From Synergistaceae bacterium (GTDB lineage: Bacteria > Synergistota > Synergistia > Synergistales > Aminobacteriaceae), in the NCBI GenBank assembly GCA_031267575.1, contig JAIRYN010000049.1:1-64000 (forward strand): a DNA stretch of 64,000 nt, read 5' to 3'. The notes under the pieces are model-generated. The model searched no databases. It saw only the letters and a list, made by a program, of their open reading frames with translations, and was not told the origin of the DNA. Shown piece by piece: positions 54,979 through 62,766 of this stretch; positions within the stretch are counted from its first letter, which is position 1, and each line of letters opens with the position of its first letter. The position numbers and the translations under genes were made by a program.

Positions 54979-56427
54979 ATGAATACAGGGATTTTGATCC
55001 TTTTGTTGACTTTCGTCTTGTTTGGCGTCTTGGCGTTCAAACAGTTGAATGCGCTCATTTTGGCCCCCATCGTGACGATTTTCGTGTTGGTTTGTTTTGG
55101 TATGCCCATCTTAGGCAGCTTGAGCTGGCCAACATCCGCCATAAACGTAGAAGGTGCGGTGGAGGCGACGGAAGCGGGGAACGCCTCTTCGACGTTCTAC
55201 TTCGGGGATGGCCTGATCGGCGCGTTCATGCCCAACGCCGCGAAGTACGTTACACAGTACTTCCTGGTATTCTTCGTATTCTTCGTAGGGGCGCTATTCG
55301 GAGCCGTGTATCAGTTCACCGGAGCAGCTAAGTCCATCGCAAAGTGGATGACCGGTATGTGCAGTGGTCATTTCGTGGCGGGCATCATCATGACGATCAC
55401 CGGGGTTCTAACCTATGGCGGCATCAGCGGCTTCGTGGTGTTTTTCGTCATCTACCCTATCGCTCTTCACGTTTTTCGTGAAGCGGGCGTCAGCCGCCGC
55501 CTTATTCCCGGAGCCATTTCGGCGGGCACATGGACCTGGTCCATGTACGGCCCAGGTTCTCCGGCGATCCAAAACGTCATCCCCGTTACCAACCTGGGGA
55601 CTACGCCCATGGCGGCGCCTATTCCCTCCGTCATTATCACGGTTCTCACTTACATGTTGATTTTTGGGTGGCTGGAATACCGTACCGCTTCTTTCAAGAA
55701 AAGGTGCTTCCCCTTCGAGGATGACGCCATTCGCGTGAAGCTCACCGAAGAAGAGCTTCGGAGCGAGGAGAAAGACGAAGACTTGCCCAACGTGTGGCTT
55801 TCTTTGTTTCCCATGGCGTTGATCCTGTTTCTTTTCAACGCTCCAATCTTCAAGAACGCTCAGGGTGTTCGCGCGGGCTTGCCGGTGGAAGTAGCTGTCT
55901 TCGCGGGAGTGGTCTTTGCCACAGCCACGATGTGGAAACGCGTCAACGACGGCATTAACGGCTGGGTTCGGGTGTTTAACAAAGGAGCGGCTGACAGTGG
56001 CGTGGCGATCCTCAACACGGCCATCGTCGTGGGCTTTGGCGGGGTGGTTCAGCAGACTCAGGGGTTCAAGGATCTGATCACCTGGCTTCAAAGCATCCAG
56101 ATGGACCCGTTGTACTTCGTCTTCTTCACGGTGGCTGTGGCGGCCGGCGCCTGTGGCTCCGCGTCTGGCGGTTTGGGCGTTGCCTTCAACGCGTTGAAAA
56201 ACACCTATATCGAAATGGGCGCTCAACTTCCTTATGTCCACCGTATCGCGGCCATCGCCTGGCACCCTGGACAGCCTTCCCCACCAGGGCGCACAGATCA
56301 CCTTGTTGGGCATCTGCAAGTTGAACCACAGAGAGGGTTACTGGGACATCTTCATCACCCAAATTATCATCCCCATCATCGCGGGCGTCGTGTTTATTTG
56401 GCTGGGCCAGATAGGGCTGTAATTTGA
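54979..56427 (+). pseudogene. GntP-family permease with frameshifted C-terminus
   Basis: An inner-membrane organic-acid:cation symporter by family (GntP/COG2610). About 11 hydrophobic segments include 'FLVFFVFFVGALFGAVYQFT', 'GVLTYGGISGFVVFFVIYPI' and 'GTWTWSMYGPGSPAIQNVIP'. After 'YVHRIAAIA' (near 56255) the frame yields an unrelated hydrophilic, His/Pro-rich end. The expected end ('SGTLDSLPHQGAQITLL' and a last helix 'IPIIAGVVFIWLGQIGL') is intact in the +1 frame, stopping at 56422. Two bases appear missing, or one extra. It may be a recent inactivation, an assembly error or a recoding site. It lies between the CoA-transferase and the carboxyltransferase and plausibly imports their substrate. 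Confidence 0.85.
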
Positions 56428-56526
56428 AGTCATTATTATCTAAAGTCTGAAAGGCCATCGGGGTGAGATATTTCTAGTATCTTGCCCCGATATTATTTGA
56501 TTTTTTGATTTAAGGGGGGTATCGTC

Positions 56527-58086
56527 GTGCAGGATAAAGTCGTGCGGGATAAAATAGAAACCCTTTCGACGCTGAAGGCCAAACTCACCGCCGGCGGTGG
56601 AGAAAAGAAGGTGGCAAAACAACATTCTCTCGGAAAAATGACGGCGCGGGAACGAATCGCGGCGTTGTTTGACGAAGGGAGTTTTGTGGAAATCGATACA
56701 TTCGTGGAGCAGAGATGTGTTTATTTCGGCATGGATAAAATGGAGATTCCCGGAGAAGGAGTCATCACGGGTTACGGCACCGTTAATAACCGCCTGGTCT
56801 ACGTTTTCGCGCAGGACTTCACGGTCATTGGGGGTACATTGGGAGAAATGCACGCGAGCAAGGTCTGCAAAATCCTCGACCTCGCGATAAAGGTTGGCGC
56901 TCCGGTGGTGGGTATCAACGATTCGGGAGGAGCCCGCATTCAAGAGGCAGTCGACGCGATGCGAGGGTACGGAGATATCTTTTACCGCAATACTATCGCG
57001 TCGGGCGTGGTGCCTCAGCTTTCGATCATCATGGGGCCCTGCGCGGGAGGGGCGACCTATTCCCCCGCGCTGACTGATTTCATTTTCATGGTGGACAAAA
57101 TTTCAAATATGTTCATCACCGGCCCTCAGGTGATCAAAGCCGTCACCGGAGAAGACGTGACGGTGGAAACCCTTGGCGGGTCAATGACCCACAATGCTGT
57201 TTCAGGAGTGGCGCATTTTGTCTGTCCAAACGAGATAACGTGTCTGGCTGGAGTGCGTAAATTGCTCGGATTTCTTCCCTCAAGCAACAGAGAGCTTCCG
57301 CCGCTTCTCGAATGTTCGGACTCCTGCGACCGCCTTTGCTCCGAACTCGACACGATCCTTCCAGACTCCTCGAACCGGACGTATAATATGAAAAGCGTCA
57401 TTATATCAGTGGTAGATTATCATGATTTCTTTGAAGTCCAACCCTATTACGCGCAAAATATCATTACCGGTTTCGCTCGTGTCGGTGGACAGGCGGTGGG
57501 TATCATCGCCAGTCAGCCGCAGGTCATGGCGGGGTGCATAGACATCAATGCCTCCGACAAATCTAGTCGTTTTATATCGATTTGCGACAGTTTCAACGTG
57601 CCTCTGCTGAGTTTTGTCGATGTTCCGGGCTTCATGCCGGGAACTAACCAGGAATATGGTGGCATCATCCGTCACGGAGCCAAGCTGCTTTACGCCTATT
57701 CCGAGGCGACCGTGCCCAAGGTGACCGTTATCGTTCGCAAGGCATACGGCGGAGCCTACATCGCGATGTGCTCGCGGCATTTGGGGGCAGATATGGTGTT
57801 GGCTTGGCCAACCGCTGAAATTGCGGTGATGGGGGCCGAGGGAGCGGCCAATATCATTTTCAAGAAAGAGATCGAATCGGCGGAAAATCCCGACGCGCTG
57901 CGAAAAGCCAAAATCGACGAGTACACCGCGGAGTTTTCCAACCCTTATCAAGCCGCCAAGCGCGGTTACATCGACGATGTCATCAATCCTTCCGAGACCC
58001 GAAAACGTGTCGCTTCGGCACTGAGAATGCTCATGGCAAAATGCGAGAGCCGCCCCGCCAAAAAGCACGGTAATTTCCCTGTCTGA
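56527..58086 (+). CDS. mmdA: Acyl-CoA carboxyltransferase subunit, methylmalonyl-CoA decarboxylase alpha type
   Basis: A 519-residue crotonase-fold carboxyltransferase. The N-terminal half shows '[20 protein letters not shown]', '[19 protein letters not shown]' and '[20 protein letters not shown]'; the C-terminal half shows '[20 protein letters not shown]' and '[20 protein letters not shown]'. It matches MmdA/PccB. It would transfer CO2 from methylmalonyl-CoA (or a related acid) to biotin; the biotin carrier and sodium-pump beta subunit are not adjacent. Glutaconyl-CoA decarboxylase alpha is longer, so less likely. GTG start with AAGGGGGG; the first codons contain a 15-bp duplication (56524-56553). 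Confidence 0.85.
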   Translation: MQDKVVRDKIETLSTLKAKLTAGGGEKKVAKQHSLGKMTARERIAALFDEGSFVEIDTFVEQRCVYFGMDKMEIPGEGVITGYGTVNNRLVYVFAQDFTVIGGTLGEMHASKVCKILDLAIKVGAPVVGINDSGGARIQEAVDAMRGYGDIFYRNTIASGVVPQLSIIMGPCAGGATYSPALTDFIFMVDKISNMFITGPQVIKAVTGEDVTVETLGGSMTHNAVSGVAHFVCPNEITCLAGVRKLLGFLPSSNRELPPLLECSDSCDRLCSELDTILPDSSNRTYNMKSVIISVVDYHDFFEVQPYYAQNIITGFARVGGQAVGIIASQPQVMAGCIDINASDKSSRFISICDSFNVPLLSFVDVPGFMPGTNQEYGGIIRHGAKLLYAYSEATVPKVTVIVRKAYGGAYIAMCSRHLGADMVLAWPTAEIAVMGAEGAANIIFKKEIESAENPDALRKAKIDEYTAEFSNPYQAAKRGYIDDVINPSETRKRVASALRMLMAKCESRPAKKHGNFPV

Positions 58087-58122
58087 TGAAAAGAGTCTAA
58101 TGAAAAGAGTCTGATGAAAAGA
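58081..58122 (+). repeat. 14-bp tandem triplication across a stop codon
   Basis: GTCTGATGAAAAGA occurs three times, the middle copy with TAATG for TGATG. The first copy contains the TGA that ends the carboxyltransferase gene. Confidence 0.9.
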
Positions 58123-58233
58123 GAGGGATGCCTGGGAGTATTCGCGGATCGTATTTGTCACGGAAGACGCGAAAGAAGGCCTCAAGCGTTCCTCGAAAAG
58201 AGAAAGCCAAAGTTCAAGAAAAAATAAACACAA

Positions 58234-58275
58234 AACGTCCGGGTAGAGTAAATACTCTCCCGGATGTTGTTTTTC
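58234..58275 (+). terminator. Rho-independent terminator after the carboxyltransferase gene
   Basis: AACGTCCGGG-AGAGTA pairs with TACTCT-CCCGGATGTT around a short loop, followed by GTTTTT. A strong, long stem 150 nt beyond the stop. Confidence 0.85.
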
Positions 58276-58539
58276 TTGGAAGTTGTGTGCTCGACGTCAC
58301 TCTTTTAATTTAGCCTAATACGAGTCCGTTATTGTGGCGCCACGTGCTAACCATGTGAAATACCTAGAAAACTCTATCGGAGAAAGCATCGAAAAGAAAC
58401 GTTTAATTGTGTCACGTGAAGGAATACCATAGGGCAAATGCAAAAATGTAGAAAATCATTTCTTTTTGCTCTCACCAGAGAATGCAATATCATTGAAACC
58501 ATCAGCGCCGCAAATCACAGCGCACAAAGTAATAATTAA

Positions 58540-58700
58540 ATGTCCATCTCAACCAGACGTTCCCTCAGCCGAAAATATCGTGCTTCCGGTCTTTGCCAAT
58601 ACTCTTCTTCTATACATCTATACATCGTCACTCCTGAAAATGGATTATTTACCGCCATCGTCTGCACGATTTCCATCCCCATATCCGTGTCCGCGAAATG
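58540..58700 (-). pseudogene. Truncated duplicate of the adjacent Rpn-family gene
   Basis: On the minus strand it encodes 'FADTDMGMEIVQTMAVNNPF', then 'EEYWQRPEARYFRLRERLVE', nearly identical to the C-terminal third of the intact gene (58990-59141). A stop follows at MDI, and the N-terminal two thirds are absent. It lies in the 681-bp stretch between the carboxyltransferase and the intact Rpn gene, which otherwise holds the terminator and repeats. Confidence 0.8.
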
Positions 58701-58767
58701 GCAAACCACGAGCTGCGCAACCCGCAGTTTCGCGTTTTTTCACGCGTGGCGCATACGTCTCATCAAC

Positions 58768-59805
58768 TCAACGCAACGACCGAACTACCTCAAGGGAGAG
58801 TTCGACATTCTCCGCGACAATTTCGGGAGGCGTTCCCTTATGTAGCATTCTTTTTGCTATTGCAATAGCCTTGTTGTATTCGCCTCTTGCTTCACCTATT
58901 ACTTCGCCTTCTGCTTTGCCTTCTGCTCTGCCTTCTGCTTTGCCTTCTGCTTTGCCTTCCGCTTTGGCATCGTCGATTTCGGCCATTTTGTCCATCTCAG
59001 CCAGACGCTCCCTCAGCCGAAAATATCGTGCTTCCGGTCTTTGCCAATACTCTTGCTCTGTGCGTCGCAACTCCTGAAAAATTGGATCCTTTACCGCCAT
59101 CGTCTGCATGATTTCCACCCCCATATCCGTGTCTGCGAAATACGCACCCCACACTCCAAGTCGGTCCTTTTCCGTTAAAGGTTCATCAGCTTTCACTTTC
59201 TTTAGAAGATTTTCCAGTATCGTCTCGAATTTCGGAAGCTCCACAAATGCAAGAACTTCATGCCGTGACAATATTTTTCCGGTTTTGGGGTTCATCAGCA
59301 TAAAATCCCATATCGCTTGCGAGTCCTTGCTGAAAAGGTTAAACCCCGTCAACGAGATCGATATCGTCGGTTTCAGGTCGGAGTACCTCCCACCTTTTTC
59401 GAGCTGCCCGCTGAAATCTTGTGCCCAATAGAAGATCTCACGCTCGACGAAAGAAGAGTGTTTCCGCCTTTGCAGCTCAATAATTTGTTTGCGCCCATTC
59501 TCGTCTGTCGCGTGAATATCCAGGCGCGACAGCTTAAGTTCTTGGCCGCTTGGCGGGAGCTCCGAGTTCTCAATGGTAAGAGACACAATCCGTGGATGCT
59601 CCACAGAGACAAAGATGCAGTTGAGCAGATCCATCAGCAACGGCACGCGTACCCGACGACCCAGCAGAAATTTGAAAAATCTGTCATCCTGCCTGTCTAC
59701 TGCATAGGGAAGTTTTCCCTCTTCCAAAAGACGAAACATCTCATCCCGCTCGGCGTCGGTAAGCCGCAGCAAAGGGTCCTGGTCCGTTTCCATTATCTCT
59801 CTCAT
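58768..59805 (-). CDS. Rpn/PD-(D/E)XK nuclease-family protein (transposase-like)
   Basis: A 345-residue member of the recombination-promoting nuclease group. 'DDRFFKFLLG' starts the nuclease domain, 'LSRLDIHATDENGRKQIIEL' provides the D-x(n)-E-x-Q catalytic core (IIELQ), and 'IFYWAQDFSGQLEKGGRYSD' is conserved. The C-terminal part has a KAEG/RAEG repeat tract (about residues 282-302) from a 12-bp tandem array, common in this family, then a helix ending LEVVRSLR. Such genes are mobile and multi-copy. GGAG precedes the ATG. Confidence 0.88.
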   Translation of the reverse strand: MREIMETDQDPLLRLTDAERDEMFRLLEEGKLPYAVDRQDDRFFKFLLGRRVRVPLLMDLLNCIFVSVEHPRIVSLTIENSELPPSGQELKLSRLDIHATDENGRKQIIELQRRKHSSFVEREIFYWAQDFSGQLEKGGRYSDLKPTISISLTGFNLFSKDSQAIWDFMLMNPKTGKILSRHEVLAFVELPKFETILENLLKKVKADEPLTEKDRLGVWGAYFADTDMGVEIMQTMAVKDPIFQELRRTEQEYWQRPEARYFRLRERLAEMDKMAEIDDAKAEGKAEGKAEGRAEGKAEGEVIGEARGEYNKAIAIAKRMLHKGTPPEIVAENVELSLEVVRSLR

Positions 59806-59995
59806 GTCTTTACTCTCCTCAATCTCCTCACTAGACTTTCAAGTTTCGTTGTTTTCACTTTATCAAAGCACTTTTGAGATCGGCGTCGGTATTTGAGACT
59901 CATAATAGCGATACCCATGTGGATTTTATCATTGCTTGATTGACAAGAGGGAAAAACGTGGTATTATTCTTCCAATTTAACAATTTATAAACCGT

Positions 59996-60487
59996 TGACG
60001 TGGAAGTAAAGGTGCGACGTGCAGCTACAGAGAGCCGAACGAGGTGAGAGCCGGCGCAACGCAGCGCATTAGAATGGTCCGCTGAGGGCGCGGTCAAAGG
60101 GAGCGTAACACTTTCCCAAGTATTCTGCGACGTAACGCATACGTCAGTTGCGGGGAATATGATGGTATTCCGCAAGCGTTCAAGGTCTTTTTATCCGATT
60201 CTCACCTGGCAAGAGTTTTCGTTAGGGAGGTCTCGGGGAGGGCCAGTGAGGTTGTTTTTGGCCGATAAGCAGAAAGCCAGCGACGAAGGAGTTGTGCGAA
60301 TCGTTTAGTTTCTTCATCTAGTTTCTTCATCAACGGCCTCCGCCCTCCTAAACTTGAACAAATACGGTATTCCTAAAAGAGCGCACAGGCGTATGCAGGC
60401 ATATGTCTGTGAATCAAGGTGGCACCGCGGGAAATCGAGAAATCGAAGCCCGTCCTTGACAATATTTTGTCGAGGGTGGGCTTTTTT
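59996..60487 (+). ncRNA. Tryptophan T-box leader
   Basis: A tRNA-sensing transcription attenuator for trpE-trpG. Stem I features are visible at 60030-60060 ('AGAGAGCCG', 'GGTGAGAGCCGG'). The specifier loop 'GAATGGTCC' holds a TGG (Trp) codon at 60075-60077. The T-box sequence 'AAGGTGGCACCGCGG' lies at 60416-60430. A terminator (60448-60481, GCCC...GGGC stem) and six T follow. Uncharged tRNA-Trp should stabilise the antiterminator and turn on trpEG. The spacing from specifier to T-box is about 340 nt, longer than usual, and includes a 13-bp duplication (60306-60331) and extra hairpins. Confidence 0.88.
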
Positions 60488-60513
60488 GCTGCCCTCGCGA
60501 AGGAGGAGTTTTT

Positions 60514-62022
60514 GTGATCAGACCAACGTTGGAGGAGGCAAGGAACCTATCGCAGGGCAACACGCTCGTGCCGATAGCGATGGAGCTTTTCGCGGACATC
60601 AAGACTCCGGTCGAGGTGTTCAGGACGCTCAAGGACAGGGGGCGTGAGGCCTACATCCTGGAGAGCGCGGCGAGCGGTGAGAGCTGGGGGCGCTACACGT
60701 TTCTGGGGAGTGCTCCGGTGCTGGAGGTATCGGGCAGGGAGGGCCGCGTGATCGTTAAATACCGCGGGGTCGAGGATATTCTTCCCGGAGACGCGCATTC
60801 GGCGCTCAAGGAGTTCGTCGGTTCGTACAGAAGCCCCCGCATCGCCTACATGCCGCCCTTTACCGGGGGATTCGTCGGATATTTCGCGTATGAGTACATC
60901 AGGCACACCGAGCCGACGCTCAAATTGACGGATTCGGATTCCGTGGGGTTCGACGATTTTCGCCTCATGCTCTTCGACCGAGTTATAGCGTTCGACAACT
61001 TCCGCCAGAAGATCATCCTCACCGTCAATATCCCGACGAACGAGCTTGAAAAGAGCTATATCGACGGTGTGGCCGCGCTGAAGGACATGGAGAACCTCGT
61101 CAAGTCGAACATCTCGGAACGCGTTCAGGAGAGTTCCGCATCGGCTCGCTTCACCACGTCATTCACCAAGGAGGCGTTTTGCGCCGCGGTGGAAAAGGCC
61201 AAACACCACATCCACGAGGGCGATATTTTCCAGTGCGTTCCCTCCATCCGCTTCAAGTCCCCTTACAGCGGCGACTTGCTTCAGCCCTATAGGATACTGA
61301 GGACGACGAATCCGTCGGCGTACATGTTCAACGTCTGTTTCAGCGACATGGAGGTCGCCGGAGCGTCTCCGGAGACGCTTGTGTCGCTGAAGAACGGCGT
61401 GATCAGCACGTACCCCCTCGCCGGGACATGCCGCCGCACCGACGACGACGAGGAAACCAAGACGCTCATCGAGGCGCTGACGCACGACGAGAAAGAGCTT
61501 GCCGAACATGACATGCTCGTGGACCTCGGACGTAACGATTTGGGCAAGATATGCCGCTTCGGAAGCGTGAGGGTTGACGAGTATCGGAGCGTAAAGAAGC
61601 TCAGTCACGTCTGTCACATAGCCTCAAGGGTGACGGGGGAGCTGAAGGAGGGGTACGAGGCCCTGGATGTGATGGCCGCGGTACTTCCCGCCGGAACTCT
61701 GTCGGGCGCGCCGAAGAAACGCGCCTGCGAGATAATCGACGACATCGAGGAGGAACGCCGCGGTGTCTATGGCGGAGCGCTAGGATACATTGATTTCGCT
61801 GGAAACATGGACTTGTGCATCGGCATCAGGATGGCGGTGCTGAAGGATGGATTTGTCTACGTCCAGGCCGGCGCGGGCGTTGTGGCGGACAGCGTGCCCG
61901 AACGGGAGTATGAGGAATGTCTGCGCAAAGCCAAGGCCATGATGGAAGCTATCAGAGAGGCCATGAAGGGAGGGTCGGGATATGATTCTGCTGATAGACA
62001 ACTACGACAGCTTTACCTATAA
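60514..62022 (+). CDS. trpE: Anthranilate synthase component I
   Basis: Converts chorismate to anthranilate with ammonia from TrpG. The N-terminal 'AYILESAASGESWGRYTFLG' contains the tryptophan feedback site region. The chorismate-binding domain has 'EGDIFQCVPSIRFKSPYSGD', 'LVSLKNGVISTYPLAGTCRR', 'MLVDLGRNDLGKICRFGSV' and 'LPAGTLSGAPKKRACEIIDD'. GTG start at 60514 with AAGGAGGAG. The 502-residue length is normal. It ends 41 nt inside trpG. Confidence 0.95.
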   Translation: MIRPTLEEARNLSQGNTLVPIAMELFADIKTPVEVFRTLKDRGREAYILESAASGESWGRYTFLGSAPVLEVSGREGRVIVKYRGVEDILPGDAHSALKEFVGSYRSPRIAYMPPFTGGFVGYFAYEYIRHTEPTLKLTDSDSVGFDDFRLMLFDRVIAFDNFRQKIILTVNIPTNELEKSYIDGVAALKDMENLVKSNISERVQESSASARFTTSFTKEAFCAAVEKAKHHIHEGDIFQCVPSIRFKSPYSGDLLQPYRILRTTNPSAYMFNVCFSDMEVAGASPETLVSLKNGVISTYPLAGTCRRTDDDEETKTLIEALTHDEKELAEHDMLVDLGRNDLGKICRFGSVRVDEYRSVKKLSHVCHIASRVTGELKEGYEALDVMAAVLPAGTLSGAPKKRACEIIDDIEEERRGVYGGALGYIDFAGNMDLCIGIRMAVLKDGFVYVQAGAGVVADSVPEREYEECLRKAKAMMEAIREAMKGGSGYDSADRQLRQLYL

Positions 62023-62557
62023 CCTGTACCAGCTCGCCGGGATGATCAACCCGGACATCATGACGGTCAAGAACGACGAACGGACCGTCGATGAAATTGC
62101 TCGTCTTGCTCCAAGCCACATTATTATCTCGCCCGGTCCCGGTAGGCCGCACGACGCCGGTGTATGCGAGGACGTGATCACGCGATTCGCCGCCGCCATA
62201 CCGATACTGGGGGTATGCCTTGGCCACCAGGCCATATGCGAGGCGTTTGGCGCGGAAATAACGTATGCTTCTCGTTTGGTGCACGGAAAAGCAAGCGCTG
62301 TGCGAGTCGACGAGAGCGCGACGATATTCCGAGGCCTCCCCCCGGTGATAAAGGCTGCTCGCTACCACTCCCTCGTTGCCCGCAGGGATACGATTCCGAA
62401 CGAGCTGGCGGTCATCGCCGAGGACGAGTTCGGGGAGGTGATGGGCGTCAGGCACCGGATCCACGGTGTATACGGCGTGCAGTTCCACCCGGAGTCCATC
62501 TTGACCCAAAACGGCGACGTGATCATGAAGAACTTCCTATTGATCGGATGCCGGTAA
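61982..62557 (+). CDS. trpG: Anthranilate synthase component II, glutamine amidotransferase
   Basis: Supplies ammonia to TrpE. 'ILLIDNYDSFTYNLYQLAG' opens the class I amidotransferase fold; the nucleophile Cys lies in 'PILGVCLGHQAICEAFG' and the His-Glu pair in 'GVQFHPESILT'. 191 aa, a stand-alone domain without fused TrpD. It overlaps trpE by 41 nt. No trpD, C, F, B or A follows, so the rest of the pathway is encoded elsewhere. Confidence 0.95.
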   Translation: MILLIDNYDSFTYNLYQLAGMINPDIMTVKNDERTVDEIARLAPSHIIISPGPGRPHDAGVCEDVITRFAAAIPILGVCLGHQAICEAFGAEITYASRLVHGKASAVRVDESATIFRGLPPVIKAARYHSLVARRDTIPNELAVIAEDEFGEVMGVRHRIHGVYGVQFHPESILTQNGDVIMKNFLLIGCR

Positions 62558-62664
62558 TGCGTTGTATAGGTGAAGACATCAGCAAAAAACATAACATTCA
62601 ATCCCTTCTACTTCGTAGTTTTATTAATTACATTGGTAAGGGATTGCATTATGGATATGCTATC

Positions 62665-62715
62665 ACATTTAAATTGATGATATTTAAATTGATGACACTT
62701 AAATTGATGACACTG
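62665..62715. repeat. About 15-bp tandem repeat, three copies
   Basis: Units around TTTAAATTGATGACAC are repeated with small changes in the spacer between the convergent trpG and aconitase-like genes. Confidence 0.75.
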
Positions 62716-62742
62716 ACGGTTCGTCTAGGAAAACCGTCAGTG
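62711..62742. terminator. Hairpin between convergent genes
   Basis: CACTGACGGTT and AACCGTCAGTG form a perfect 11-bp stem with a 10-nt loop. There is no T-run on either side, so it may be a factor-dependent terminator or a protein site. Confidence 0.5.
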
Positions 62743-62766
62743 GACAAGAGAGAATTCGCGAGATTC

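Noticed and set aside
56234-56422. Separate small gene of 62 codons
   Set aside because: Its sequence is the natural C-terminus of the GntP-type permease in a shifted frame, so it is explained by the frameshift.
58128-58313. 61-codon frame after the carboxyltransferase gene
   Set aside because: It overlaps the terminator hairpin, is low-complexity at its start and has no ribosome-binding site of note.
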